Shown: positions 45,909-55,250, counted from the first letter of the stretch. The stretch is DNA of 56,164 nt from Phycisphaerales bacterium (GCA_016793015.1 JAEUJD010000169.1:1-56164), one strand, 5' to 3'. Notes: generated by a model not told the origin, from the letters alone. Numbers and translations are program-made.

Positions 45909-46805
45909 TTACCTGAACACGCTCGTATTCCCGCTGTAAATGATCTGCCCGATGTCGTTGCCCACCTTCGCCATCACCAGCCCCAGCAGGATGATCGCAA
46001 GGAAACTCGCAACAAACGCCTCGGTCGTCGCACGCCCCACGCCCTCCGCACCCGGGCGGCAGTTAAAACCCTTGTAGCAGGCGATCACGCCCATCGCCGC
46101 ACCAAAGAACAGGCTCTTCACCAGCCCCTGCGTGATCTCGTACCAGTTCACAAGCTGCTGGCTGTAGTAGAAATACTGCTCGCGATCCGCGCCGTAAAAG
46201 TAAATCGTGATCAAGAGCCCGCCCAAGACGCCGCACAAGTTCGATACCACCGTGAGCGCCGGGATCATCACCACGCACGCAACCACCCGCGGCACAACCA
46301 GCACCCGCACCGGATCGCTCGCCATCGCCCGCATCGCATCCAGTTGCTCCGTCACCCGCATCGATCCGAGCGCCGCCGCCAGCGAGCAGCCCACGCGCCC
46401 CGCCAGCATCACGCCCGCCAGCACCGGCCCAAGCTGCTTCACAACCGAGATGTTGATCACCCCGCCCAGCCGGCCTTCCTGCCCGATCGCCCGAAACTGC
46501 GGATACCCCTCGAACGCCAGCGTCATTCCAATAAATCCGCCAGTCAGCGCCAGCACCGGAATGGACGTCGTCCCCACAAAGAACAACTGCGGCATCAGGC
46601 GATCCCGCCTCGCCCAGGTCCGCACATGGGGCAGCCCCATCAGAACCTGCCCCGTGAATCGCGCGAAGTGTGCCGCCCCGACCACCATCGTCACGATCCA
46701 ATCCCACGAATAACGGACCGACTCGCGCACACCCTCGCCGAGCGACACGATCGCGCCGAAGATCCCCTCGGGCTGCCGCACGGTCTCGATCGAAGGCTCG
46801 CTCAT
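45909..46805 (-). CDS. MlaE/YrbE-family ABC transporter permease
   Basis: This 298-residue membrane protein has the MlaE segments: PQLFFVGTTSIPVLALTGGFIGMTLA near 75, GVMLAGRVGCSLAAALGSMRVTEQLDAM near 140, DPVRVLVVPRVVACV near 167 and FGAAMGVIACYKGF near 235. It belongs to the permeases of phospholipid/solute ABC systems with MCE partners, between inner and outer membrane. The ATPase and MCE genes are not seen here. The ATG at 46805 is chosen because family homology starts soon after. Confidence 0.9.
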   Translation of the reverse strand: MSEPSIETVRQPEGIFGAIVSLGEGVRESVRYSWDWIVTMVVGAAHFARFTGQVLMGLPHVRTWARRDRLMPQLFFVGTTSIPVLALTGGFIGMTLAFEGYPQFRAIGQEGRLGGVINISVVKQLGPVLAGVMLAGRVGCSLAAALGSMRVTEQLDAMRAMASDPVRVLVVPRVVACVVMIPALTVVSNLCGVLGGLLITIYFYGADREQYFYYSQQLVNWYEITQGLVKSLFFGAAMGVIACYKGFNCRPGAEGVGRATTEAFVASFLAIILLGLVMAKVGNDIGQIIYSGNTSVFR

Positions 46806-46846
46806 GTCCGCCAAGCGTAGCGGTCGCCCGCCTGTTCCACACAGAA

Positions 46847-46876
46847 AGAAAACGCCCCGCACGGTTGGCGGGGCGT
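46847..46876 (-). terminator. Intrinsic terminator of the OmpA-like gene
   Basis: On the minus strand a 9-bp stem (ACGCCCCGC 46852-46860/GCGGGGCGT 46868-46876, 7-nt loop) is followed by TTTTC. It separates the OmpA-like gene from the MlaE-type gene downstream on the same strand. Confidence 0.85.
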
Positions 46877-46903
46877 CGGAAAGCCTGAATTGTGGATTCC
46901 GGA

Positions 46904-47800
46904 TTACTTGGTGATTTCCGGAGCACGGGCCGGCGGGCTTGAGCGGTTCGGGGCCGCAGTCGTCGGGCCCGAATCAGACGGAACCGACTCGTTCATCGTG
47001 GTGATGTCCGTCGGGTTCTTGGGCAGCATCAGGTAGATCTCGACGCGCCGGTTCTGAGGCGTATTGCCGCTCGAAGTGTTCGGAACCAGCGGGCGGAACT
47101 CGCCCCAGCCGGCAACCTGCATCTTGCCCGGCACCACGCCGTCGCCCACGAGCGCCGCACGCACGCTTATCGCGCGACCGGCCGAGAGGTGAACGTTCGT
47201 CGGGAACCGCTTGGCCGTGTTGGCGCTGATGCGCTGGGCATCGGTATGCCCGACCACGATGACTTCATACTTCGCCGTGACCGGGTTCTTCAGGATCCCC
47301 GCCAGGGCCGCGATGGCCGCCTGCGCCTGGGGCTGGATCTGATCCGAGCCCGACGCAAAGGTCAGGTCCGAAGCAAACCGCAGCATGCCGCGGGCGTCGT
47401 CGTACTTGAGCAGGTCCGGGTACTGGGCCGCGAGCTCGCGGAGGAGCGCATCGGTGTCCGCATCGAGGGGCGAAACCGACAAGCCCTTCAGCCGCGCTTC
47501 GAGGTCGGCGAGCGAGAGGCCCGATTCACGCATCCGGCGCATCAGTTCATCGTTCTGAGCCTGAAGAGCCGCGAGCGCCGCCTCGGTCTTGGCCAGTTGC
47601 TGACGCGTCATGTCGCGAGCGGCAAGCGCATCATCACGCTCGCGCTGGAGCGTCGCGTTGCGATCGGTCAGCCCGCGATTGGTCTCGTAGAGACGGTCGT
47701 ATTCGCCCTGATTGACGCATCCGCCAAGGCCGGCCGTCAGGCATGCAATGCCCAGAAGAGCCGGAAGAAAACCGCGTCGAATTCCGCTGAAAAGTGACAT
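46904..47800 (-). CDS. OmpA-family peptidoglycan-binding lipoprotein
   Basis: This 298-residue protein has a signal peptide with lipobox (LTAGLGGC, Cys28), a coiled coil at ~35-95 (YETNRGLTDRNATLQRERDD, then KTEAALAALQAQND) and an OmpA domain from ~150. The domain includes FASGSDQIQPQAQAAI, VVGHTDA and NTPQNRRVEIYL, with the Asp/Arg residues that bind diaminopimelate. It would tether the outer membrane to the cell wall. The ATG at 47800 is set by the signal peptide. Confidence 0.93.
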   Translation of the reverse strand: MSLFSGIRRGFLPALLGIACLTAGLGGCVNQGEYDRLYETNRGLTDRNATLQRERDDALAARDMTRQQLAKTEAALAALQAQNDELMRRMRESGLSLADLEARLKGLSVSPLDADTDALLRELAAQYPDLLKYDDARGMLRFASDLTFASGSDQIQPQAQAAIAALAGILKNPVTAKYEVIVVGHTDAQRISANTAKRFPTNVHLSAGRAISVRAALVGDGVVPGKMQVAGWGEFRPLVPNTSSGNTPQNRRVEIYLMLPKNPTDITTMNESVPSDSGPTTAAPNRSSPPARAPEITK

Positions 47801-47913
47801 TCGCCATTCGCTCCGTGAATTTGGGCCCGCGCTCCGGGCCGATGGGCCAGAAGCCGGGCAGGTGTGCCGCGCGATCGTATCCTGACCCTTGTTGACCCGG
47901 CCGCACCGTGTGC

Positions 47914-47938
47914 AAAAAGGTGCCCAGTCCGGCACCTT
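47914..47938 (-). terminator. Minus-oriented terminator at the 5' end of the amidohydrolase gene
   Basis: AAGGTGCC (47917-47924)/GGCACCTT (47931-47938) is a perfect 8-bp stem with a 6-nt loop. The preceding A-run (47914-47918) makes the minus strand end in TTTTT, the classical intrinsic terminator. It lies between the divergent OmpA-like gene and the amidohydrolase gene, where no minus-strand gene leads into it. Confidence 0.65.
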
Positions 47939-47963
47939 CTATCGGAACTCGCGCGCCCTTGCC

Positions 47964-49325
47964 ATGAATCCGCCCCTCCTCCCAAACCCGCTTGTTTCCG
48001 GCACTTACCGCATCAACTGCGCCGGGGCGATCGACGCCGCCTCCAAACCCTTTGCCCAGGCGCCCGCCTCGATCCTTTTGGACGTTGCGCCCGCCCAAAC
48101 CCGCATTCTCGCCGCCGACTCGCCCGGCCGGATCGACCACCATCCCGCAGCAAGCCAGGCAAAGCTCGTCTCGCTCCCCGATCACCTCGTTACGCCCGCT
48201 TTCGTCAACGCTCACACCCACCTCGACCTCACCCACATCGGCCCGCAGCCCCGCTCCGGCTTCGCCCCCTTCGTCGACCTGATCCGCACCCGCCGCCTCG
48301 TCGAGCCCGACCAGATTCGCGCCTCGGTGCTGCTCGGTGCCCGCCTCTCCCGCGCCGGCGGAGTCGCGGCAGTGGGGGATATCGCCGGAGCCGTCCGCGG
48401 CGGCGCCTCCATCGAGCCCTTCCTCGGCCTGCGAGATTCCGGCCTCGCCGGCGTCTCGTTCCTCGAGTTTTTCGCGATGGGGAAGTCGATTCCACCAGCG
48501 ATCGCCCGCGCCGACGAAGTGACCGATGCCGCGCTCGCGCTCCCGTCGTCGCGTGTCCGTCTCGGCTTGCAGCCCCACGCGCCGTACTCGGTTGCCCCGG
48601 ATGGCTACCGCCACGCGATCGCCCGTGCTCAGCGTGACCACCTTCCGCTTGCAACCCACCTCGCCGAATCGCTCGAAGAACGCGAGTTCATCGCGCACGC
48701 GAAAGGCCCGCAGCGAAGCCTGCTCGAAGCGCTCGGACTCTGGGATGATTCGCTGCTCGAAGAATTCGGTCTGGGCAAAACCCCGGTCCAACATCTCGCG
48801 CGGGTGATCCGTGAGCGCCCCACGCCGATTCTGCTCGTGCACCTGAACGATCTGTCCGATGCCGATGTCGCGCTGCTGGCGGAACTGAACCAACACGCGC
48901 CGATCCACGTCGCGTACTGCCCGCGCTCGTCCGAGTTCTTCGGTGCGCCCGAATCGTTCGGTCCGCATCGGTACCGGGAGTTGCTCGACGCGGGAATCAA
49001 CGTGTGCCTCGGGACCGATTCGATCGTGAACCTTCCCGAAGCGCACGCCGCAGGAGAATCGGCACGGATCTCGCCGCTGGATGATGCGAGGCTGCTCGCG
49101 CGCCGTGACGCAACAGATCCAAAGGTGCTTCTGGAGATGATCACCATTCGAGGTGCCGAGGCGCTGGGTCTTGATCCGACTCGATTCGAACTGAAATCTG
49201 CCACGATTGTGGAGGGGCTTTGCGCCCTTCAGGTCCCGCCGCCGGGCGGTGGAAGAGCGCCCGACCCCAGCGAGCTTCTTCGACGCGTGTTCGATTCGCA
49301 GACGACTCCAAAACGACTGATCTAG
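47964..49325 (+). CDS. Amidohydrolase-family deaminase (possible aminodeoxyfutalosine deaminase)
   Basis: This 453-residue metal-dependent hydrolase shows VTPAFVNAHTHLDLTHIG (HxH metal pair), LQPHAPYSV, LATHLAES (metal His) and CLGTDSIVNL (metal Asp), typical of the ATZ/TRZ and nucleoside-deaminase subgroup. The order and HAPYSV/HLAES pattern resemble aminodeoxyfutalosine deaminases of the futalosine menaquinone pathway, which would feed quinol to the nearby complex III. This is plausible but not proven; chlorohydrolase or guanine deaminase are alternatives. The ATG at 47964 is chosen because upstream codons are only leader. Confidence 0.75.
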   Translation: MNPPLLPNPLVSGTYRINCAGAIDAASKPFAQAPASILLDVAPAQTRILAADSPGRIDHHPAASQAKLVSLPDHLVTPAFVNAHTHLDLTHIGPQPRSGFAPFVDLIRTRRLVEPDQIRASVLLGARLSRAGGVAAVGDIAGAVRGGASIEPFLGLRDSGLAGVSFLEFFAMGKSIPPAIARADEVTDAALALPSSRVRLGLQPHAPYSVAPDGYRHAIARAQRDHLPLATHLAESLEEREFIAHAKGPQRSLLEALGLWDDSLLEEFGLGKTPVQHLARVIRERPTPILLVHLNDLSDADVALLAELNQHAPIHVAYCPRSSEFFGAPESFGPHRYRELLDAGINVCLGTDSIVNLPEAHAAGESARISPLDDARLLARRDATDPKVLLEMITIRGAEALGLDPTRFELKSATIVEGLCALQVPPPGGGRAPDPSELLRRVFDSQTTPKRLI

Positions 49326-49427
49326 CCGTCGGGAAATCGCCGCGATTTCAACTGGAAAACCGCACAACCGTGCGTTCACAAACCTAAACTTGGAAGCCGC
49401 TCCCCGAACCCGCGGCAAAGGGCTTCC
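49326..49427 (+). promoter_or_regulatory. Hairpin-rich interval before resB
   Basis: GAAATCG-CCG-CGATTTC (49333-49349) and CGCAC-AACC-GTGCG (49361-49374) follow the amidohydrolase stop. TAAACT (49385-49390) may be a -10 for resB. A third potential stem, GGAAGCC (49392-49398) with GGCTTCC (49421-49427), ends exactly at the resB ATG and would cover part of its AAAGGG ribosome binding site. Confidence 0.45.
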
Positions 49428-52085
49428 ATGAGCGCAAAGTGGCGTCGTAGTCTCGCGTGGGATGACCGGTTTTTCCCCTCCTGGGCCTGGCCCTTCAAAG
49501 CCGTCCTGCGCACATTTTCGTCGATCCCGTTCGCCGTCGTGCTCCTGATTCTCGTCGCGTTCTACGGCATCCTCGCCAGCGTCCCCGTCGGCGTCATCGT
49601 GCTCGGGCTGACCCAGCTCTTCTACGGTGTCACGCTCGTCGGGCTGATCGCGGTCCTCGCGGCAGCGCTCATCCTCCCGGCGCGCTTCCTCGTGGCCGGG
49701 CCGACGCCCCGCTTCATCGCGATGATGGCCGCGGTTCTTGTGGCCATCGGTCTTGGCTCGCTCGCGTGGCTGCGGTTCCTCTGGCCCATCCTGCACTACG
49801 ACCCGGTCACGCACTCGGGCGTCCGTTTCTTCGCCTCGTTCATCGAGACCAACCAGGCAACGACGCTGCGTCGGCTTCCGGGCATGGAGATGTCCGAACT
49901 CGAGTTCTACGGCTGGTGGCCGCTCCGTGTGATCCTCGTCCTCTTCGTGCTCAACATGGTCGTCGCCACGCTGCGGCGAATCGAGTTCAATTTCAAAAAC
50001 GTCGGCGTGCTCACCGTGCACACCGGCATTATCCTGATCGGCCTCGGCAGCATCTACTACAACGGGCTGAAGCGCGAGGGCGACACGCTGCTGCTCGCGG
50101 GCCAGACGACGGCCGCCCCATCGGCCAAAGCGCCGCCCGCCGGTCCCGCGGTCAATGCCTTTTACGACAACACGCGGCTCGCGCTCTACGTGCAGCAGAT
50201 GAAGCAGTGGGGGCCAAACGGACTCGAGCAGCGTCCGCTCTCGAACATTCCCCGCTACAACGATTACAACCTCGGCGCGTTCGGGGGTGATTCCATCCTG
50301 ACGACGTCGGGCCGCAAGCGACCATGGGAGTCGCAGCCTTCGCTCCCCGCGCTCGATCTCGCCGTCCCCGACTCGCCGATGGACCTGATCGACCCGGATA
50401 TCAAGTTCCGAGTCGTCGGTTACGCCTCGTACGCCGAGACCACCGAAGATTGGCGCAAGCTCGATCCCGGCGCGGTCTCGAGTTTCCGCGAAGGCTTCCG
50501 CTTCAATCCGCTCCGCTCGGTTTTCCTGCTCAGCGAACTGCCCGACGAAGCGGGAAAGAAGAGCGACAGGCCGGTCTTCTCGTTCAACTTCTTGCCGAAC
50601 CTTCCCGCGCGGCGCGTCGCCGTGAATGATGTGCTCGGGCTCGAGTACACGCTCGGTCCCGCCTCGGGCATGATCGATCAGCGCTGGCAGGATCTGACGG
50701 TGCAACTGCCCATCGACACCGAGCACGCGCTCATCGTCGAAGTTCCTTCGCCGAAGCCGGGTGATCCGCCCCTGCGAAAAGTGGTGCCCGTTCAGGTCGG
50801 TACGGAATTCAACATCGGCGGCTACAAACTGACCGTTGAACAACTCACCCCCGAGCCGCCGTTCCCGATCGTCACCGAATCGCACAAGGGCGCAACCAGC
50901 AGCGTCGCGGTGGTGAAGGTGCAGCCGCCCGGCGGGGGGGGCGACGGATACACCCGATATGTCTATCACCGCTTCTCCGAGTTGAATCAGGACATCCTGA
51001 ATACGCCCAAGCCCGACGGTCGCATGAACCGGCGCGACGCCGACCCGTCCATCCGCATCGCGTACATCGACGCCGCGATCGCGCAGGTTTATTTTGATGA
51101 GCGGACCGCCGACAACAACACGACCACCACGCGGGCGATCGTCCGCCAGAAAGGCGGCGCGGTCCGCGTGGTCGATGCACTCCCGGAAAACGGGCTGCTC
51201 GCCGAGTTCTTCCCCAAGCTCAGCCTGAAGATCGACCAGCGCTGGCAGCACGCCGAGCGTGCGGATCGTCCTGTTCCCGTTGCGGAAGACGAGCGTGACA
51301 AGCGCCAGATCGGCACGCACGACAAGGCGCTGCTCGCGGTCGAGGTGAGTATCGCGCCGAGTCCGCAGGCAAACGCTGCCTCCAGGCCGTGGTCCACGAT
51401 TGTCTGGCTCCCGTTCCAGAAGTATCTCGGCATGCAGAAGGATGCGATCCGGCGCATCGATCTGCCCGACGGTCGCCAGATTGAACTGACGTTCGGCCGC
51501 CTGCGCCACGTCTTCAAGGATTTCGCGATCCGCCTCGTCGATTTCAAGATGATCTCGTACGACCATCGCGGCGCGCCCCGCGATTTCGAATCGATCGTGC
51601 GGGTCGAACCCGCTGGGGGCGATGCGTTCGTTCCGTACGAGCATCCCTGCAGCCTCAACGAGCCGCTGACCGCGCCGTTCCTCTGGAACGACTCGCGTCC
51701 GTGGGTGGCGAATGCCGGTCTGCGTTTGTCGAGCGGGCTGAACCCCAACCAGTTCAAGATGAGCCAGGCGGCATGGGATCAGGAGGGCTGGCGCGAGTCG
51801 CAGAAACTCGTCGATGCCGGCATGCTCGCCGCGCCGCGTGCCCGCTTCACGATTCTCCAGGTCGGCAATAACCCCGGCATCCACATCATCGCCCTCGGGG
51901 GCATTCTCATGGCCCTGGGCATTCCGTGGGCCTTTTACTTGAAGCCGTATCTCGTCCGCCGCGAGAAACGCCAGATCCAGGAATTGATCGCCAAAGGCGA
52001 GTACCAGCCCCCCGGTCGCAAGCCGGCCCCGACTGTCGTCGTGGTCCGCAAGCAGCCCGCTTCCGAAACCGCCTCGGCCTCGTAA
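49428..52085 (+). CDS. resB: Cytochrome c biogenesis protein ResB (Ccs1/CcsB)
   Basis: This 885-residue protein has membrane helices at ~35-55, 60-85, 95-115 and ~165-180. A conserved VGVLTVHTGIILIGLGSIYY then leads into a ~600-residue periplasmic domain. The last helix is near 815-840 (NNPGIHIIALGGILMALGIPWAF). The layout is that of ResB, which with CcsA moves heme across the membrane and attaches it to CxxCH of c-type cytochromes. It is longer than Bacillus ResB (~540). ccsA follows 15 nt later. Confidence 0.88.
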   Translation: MSAKWRRSLAWDDRFFPSWAWPFKAVLRTFSSIPFAVVLLILVAFYGILASVPVGVIVLGLTQLFYGVTLVGLIAVLAAALILPARFLVAGPTPRFIAMMAAVLVAIGLGSLAWLRFLWPILHYDPVTHSGVRFFASFIETNQATTLRRLPGMEMSELEFYGWWPLRVILVLFVLNMVVATLRRIEFNFKNVGVLTVHTGIILIGLGSIYYNGLKREGDTLLLAGQTTAAPSAKAPPAGPAVNAFYDNTRLALYVQQMKQWGPNGLEQRPLSNIPRYNDYNLGAFGGDSILTTSGRKRPWESQPSLPALDLAVPDSPMDLIDPDIKFRVVGYASYAETTEDWRKLDPGAVSSFREGFRFNPLRSVFLLSELPDEAGKKSDRPVFSFNFLPNLPARRVAVNDVLGLEYTLGPASGMIDQRWQDLTVQLPIDTEHALIVEVPSPKPGDPPLRKVVPVQVGTEFNIGGYKLTVEQLTPEPPFPIVTESHKGATSSVAVVKVQPPGGGGDGYTRYVYHRFSELNQDILNTPKPDGRMNRRDADPSIRIAYIDAAIAQVYFDERTADNNTTTTRAIVRQKGGAVRVVDALPENGLLAEFFPKLSLKIDQRWQHAERADRPVPVAEDERDKRQIGTHDKALLAVEVSIAPSPQANAASRPWSTIVWLPFQKYLGMQKDAIRRIDLPDGRQIELTFGRLRHVFKDFAIRLVDFKMISYDHRGAPRDFESIVRVEPAGGDAFVPYEHPCSLNEPLTAPFLWNDSRPWVANAGLRLSSGLNPNQFKMSQAAWDQEGWRESQKLVDAGMLAAPRARFTILQVGNNPGIHIIALGGILMALGIPWAFYLKPYLVRREKRQIQELIAKGEYQPPGRKPAPTVVVVRKQPASETASAS

Positions 52086-52100
52086 ATTGCGAGAGCATCC

Positions 52101-53957
52101 ATGAACCACATTTCCAATCTGCTGCCTTGCTGCTCTGCTGTTCTGCGGCTCTTCCCCGCCGCTCTGCTGCTCTGCTGCTCTCTCTCCGCCCGCGCCCAGA
52201 CCGCGCCCGACGGCAACGCCCATCCCGTTGCCGAGCCGATCGCACGCGAATCGGCCGAACTTCCGAGCGCATTCGGTGAAGCAACGCCCATCGGACGCTC
52301 GCCCTCCATCGCCGATAAGCACGCGTTCGCGGCAAAGCTCAATCTCGAGCCGCTGCGCTCGCTCGCCGTCTGGCACGATGGGCGCGTCAAGATCCTCGAC
52401 ACGCTTTCGCGCGAAACCGTGCTCAAGCTCACCGGCAAGCGGAAATACTTCGATGTCGTCCCGACCGACAGCGCCAAGGTCGATGCCTCCGGCCTTCCGG
52501 GCGGCGCGGGCAAGAAGCTCTCCTACGACCCGCTCTTCACGCTCTTCGATCTCGTCATCGATCCCGCGTATTACTACGACCGTCCGCTCCTCGCCGTCGA
52601 CTACCTCCCGCTCCGGCGCGTCTTCCTCGAAACATCCTTTCCCAAAGACCCCGCCGTCGCGGAGCGCTGGCTCAAGCTCCAGCGCATCAGCCCCCGCATG
52701 GTGAACGACTCGGGCAAGAAGATCGCCGAGGAATACTTCGCCGAAGCGCCCTACCGCGATGCGCTCTCCCGGCTCGATCAACAACTCGAGATGTGGCGTC
52801 TGAGCAAGGCCAACATGGTCCTCATCGCGCCCGACTCGGCCGACAAGCCGTGGCTGCACGTTTCGCAGCTTCCCGAAAACAGCCCCGTCCGTGCCGCGGC
52901 AGCGCAGCTCGGCGCCGCCTGGCGCGAGCGCGACGCCGCCAAAGCCAACGCCGCCATCGCGACGCTCGCGGCCGAGATCCCCAAGATCGATGCGGCGCAG
53001 TACCCGACCTCGCGCCGTTCGCTCGAACTCGCGTACAACCGGTCCGGCGCCTTCGAGTGGGGCATGTGGGCCTACTTCCTCACGTTCCTCGCGCTCGTGC
53101 TCGGATTCGGAACCGGCCGCAAGTGGCTGCTCCACGCCGGCGTCGTGCTGCTCGTGGTCGCCATCGGCCTGCACTCGTTCGGTTTTATCACCCGCTGCCT
53201 GATCGCCGAGCGGTTCGCGATTCAGAACCAGTTCGAGTCGATGACCGGCCTCTCGCTCTTCGCGGCGCTCGTCGGCTTCGTGATCCTCATTCTCAAGCGT
53301 CAATACCTCTTCGGCGCAGCCGCGGCAGGTGTCGGCTTCCTGGTCCTTGTCACCGCCACGCAGACGGCGATTCCCGGCCAATCCATCGAACGCGAGGCCG
53401 CGATTCTCAACACCAGCATCCTGCTGAAATACCACGTCACAACCGTGCTCGTGAGCTACGGGCTGATCGCGCTCGGTTTCATCATCAGTTCGTTCTACCT
53501 GGTGACGCACTACGCCGCGAAATTCCGTGCAGCCTCCGGCGCGACCGTGGTTGCGCAGGTCGCTCTCGGATCGGCGGGCGGTTCGGCCGGCGGACCCTCG
53601 GTGACCATCAGCGATTCGCCGACCGAGTTTTCGCCCGAGCGCCAGAAAACGCTGGATGAGCTCGACACGGCGCAGATGACGGTCTTGCAGCTTGCCTTCT
53701 GGACGCTGGGTGTCGGCATCCTGCTCGGCGCGTGGTGGGCGGATCACTCCTGGGGCCGCTGGTGGGCGTTTGATCCCAAGGAAACCTGGGCGTTGATCAC
53801 CTGGATCGTCTACCTGATCGTGATCCACCTGCGCTTTACGACCGGCCGAAACAAGGCGCTCGTGACCGCGTGGCTCAGCGTCATCGGGTTCTTCGTCATG
53901 CTCTGGACCTATTTCGGCGTGAACCTGCTCCTCCCGGGCCTGCACGCGTACGCATGA
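52101..53957 (+). CDS. ccsA: Cytochrome c biogenesis protein CcsA (ResC) with long N-terminal domain
   Basis: This 618-residue protein starts with a Leu/Cys/Ala-rich signal peptide, coded by CTG-rich repetitive DNA. A ~280-residue extracytoplasmic region follows, then the CcsA membrane core from ~315. The heme-handling WWD motif is in WADHSWGRWWAFDPKETW near 548, with likely ligand His residues on either side (VAIGLHSFGF; YLIVIHLRF). Typical CcsA is 250-400 residues; the extra N-terminal part is shared by some other phyla. It works with ResB and serves the cytochromes of the act/cox cluster. Confidence 0.9.
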   Translation: MNHISNLLPCCSAVLRLFPAALLLCCSLSARAQTAPDGNAHPVAEPIARESAELPSAFGEATPIGRSPSIADKHAFAAKLNLEPLRSLAVWHDGRVKILDTLSRETVLKLTGKRKYFDVVPTDSAKVDASGLPGGAGKKLSYDPLFTLFDLVIDPAYYYDRPLLAVDYLPLRRVFLETSFPKDPAVAERWLKLQRISPRMVNDSGKKIAEEYFAEAPYRDALSRLDQQLEMWRLSKANMVLIAPDSADKPWLHVSQLPENSPVRAAAAQLGAAWRERDAAKANAAIATLAAEIPKIDAAQYPTSRRSLELAYNRSGAFEWGMWAYFLTFLALVLGFGTGRKWLLHAGVVLLVVAIGLHSFGFITRCLIAERFAIQNQFESMTGLSLFAALVGFVILILKRQYLFGAAAAGVGFLVLVTATQTAIPGQSIEREAAILNTSILLKYHVTTVLVSYGLIALGFIISSFYLVTHYAAKFRAASGATVVAQVALGSAGGSAGGPSVTISDSPTEFSPERQKTLDELDTAQMTVLQLAFWTLGVGILLGAWWADHSWGRWWAFDPKETWALITWIVYLIVIHLRFTTGRNKALVTAWLSVIGFFVMLWTYFGVNLLLPGLHAYA

Positions 53958-53966
53958 GTTCCACCC

Positions 53967-54635
53967 GTGGCCCGTCTCACGCGATCCTTCTTCGCGCGAA
54001 GCTCTGTCGAGGTGGCCCCCGCGCTCATCGGAACGCGGCTGGTGCGCCGGCTCGAAGACGGCGCGCTTCTCTCCGGTGTGATCGTCGAGGTCGAGGCGTA
54101 CATCGGCCCCAAAGACCGGGCCAGCCACGCCTACGCGGGGCGTCGAACCGCCCGCAACGAGGCCATGTATTCCAGTCCCGGCACTTCGTACGTGTATTTC
54201 ACTTACGGCATGCACTATTGCTTCAACGCGGTCTGTGCTTCCGAGGGCGTGCCCGAGGCCGTTCTGATTCGGGCCCTCGAACCCGATCCGGATTCGCTCG
54301 CGCTCATGCGCCGGAACCGACACGTTGAGGCCGAGCACCTGCTGTGTTCCGGCCCCGGTCGGCTCTGCCAGGCGATGGAGATCAATCGCGGCCTGAACGG
54401 CATCGACCTCTGCACCAGCGACGCTCTTTGGCTCGCATCCGGCGGGTCCAGACCGCGCCAGAGACCGCGGCGGATCGTCCGTTCGCCTCGGATCGGCATC
54501 GACTCGGCCGGGGCTTGGGCCCGACGCCTTTTGCGCTGGGCCGATGGCGAAAGCAGGCACATCAGCAAGCCGGCGGACGGCAAACGTTCGGTCCGCGCTC
54601 GCGACGAGGGAACAAAGAATCGCAAGCCGACGTAG
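53967..54635 (+). CDS. 3-methyladenine DNA glycosylase (AAG/MPG family)
   Basis: This 222-residue base-excision repair enzyme shows IGTRLVRRLEDG, VIVEVEAYIGPKDRASHAY (with the catalytic Glu), NEAMYSSPGTSYVYFTYGMH and GPGRLCQAMEIN, the full AAG pattern. A Lys/Arg-rich tail of ~25 residues follows the usual SPRIGI end. GTG start 9 nt after ccsA. It removes alkylated purines in the cytoplasm. Confidence 0.93.
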   Translation: MARLTRSFFARSSVEVAPALIGTRLVRRLEDGALLSGVIVEVEAYIGPKDRASHAYAGRRTARNEAMYSSPGTSYVYFTYGMHYCFNAVCASEGVPEAVLIRALEPDPDSLALMRRNRHVEAEHLLCSGPGRLCQAMEINRGLNGIDLCTSDALWLASGGSRPRQRPRRIVRSPRIGIDSAGAWARRLLRWADGESRHISKPADGKRSVRARDEGTKNRKPT

Positions 54636-54710
54636 AGTTTGCCGAATCAAAGAGATGGAGGGGTGATCCAGACACCCCAGCATCCGATCCGACCTCGCGG
54701 GAGCATCCAA

Positions 54711-55190
54711 TTGTCCGAGCACTCGCCCCAGTTTCCGAAGAAATCCGCCAAGAAGCCTGTCTCCGGTCCGGCCTCGGATGGCCAGATGCCGCCGATCAAG
54801 GTGGACTGGACGCTGCTGAAGAGCCTCGCTCCGTACCCGACCGAGGCGTTTCACTTCGTGAGCGAAGGTCTTGCGCACACGGTGCAGTCGATACACGGTC
54901 ACCGGGAAGAGGTGAAGGAACTGGTCCCGACCGACGAGAACCGCCACATCAACGGGCGGCAGCTCTGCCTGGGCCTTCGCAACTACGCGCTCGAGCGGTA
55001 CGGCCTGCTCGCGCGCACGGTGCTGCATCGCTGGAACATCAAGGCCACGGAAGACTTCGGCAAGATCGTCTTCGCGATGGTCGATGCCCGGCTGATGCGC
55101 AAGACCGACGAAGACACGCCGGAAGATTTTCAGCACGTCTTCGATTTCCACGAGGCGTTCCCCGATGTTCACGAAGTGGCGCGCGGCTGA
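54711..55190 (+). CDS. Minf_1886 family protein
   Basis: This ~159-residue protein has a variable, Lys/Pro-rich N-terminus followed by the Minf_1886 core: VDWTLLKSLAPYPTEAFHFV, LCLGLRNYALERYGLLA, TVLHRWNIKATEDFGKIVFAMV and DFQHVFDFHEAF. The family is common in planctomycetes and Verrucomicrobia, and its function is unknown. The TTG at 54711 is preferred because GGGAG lies eight bases upstream; TTG 54639, GTG 54663 and ATG 54786 are alternatives. Confidence 0.82.
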   Translation: MSEHSPQFPKKSAKKPVSGPASDGQMPPIKVDWTLLKSLAPYPTEAFHFVSEGLAHTVQSIHGHREEVKELVPTDENRHINGRQLCLGLRNYALERYGLLARTVLHRWNIKATEDFGKIVFAMVDARLMRKTDEDTPEDFQHVFDFHEAFPDVHEVARG

Positions 55191-55250
55191 GGCGAGAAGA
55201 TCGGGGATTTGATTCGCGCCCCCGCCCCGGAAATCCGCTAGTCTTTGCCC

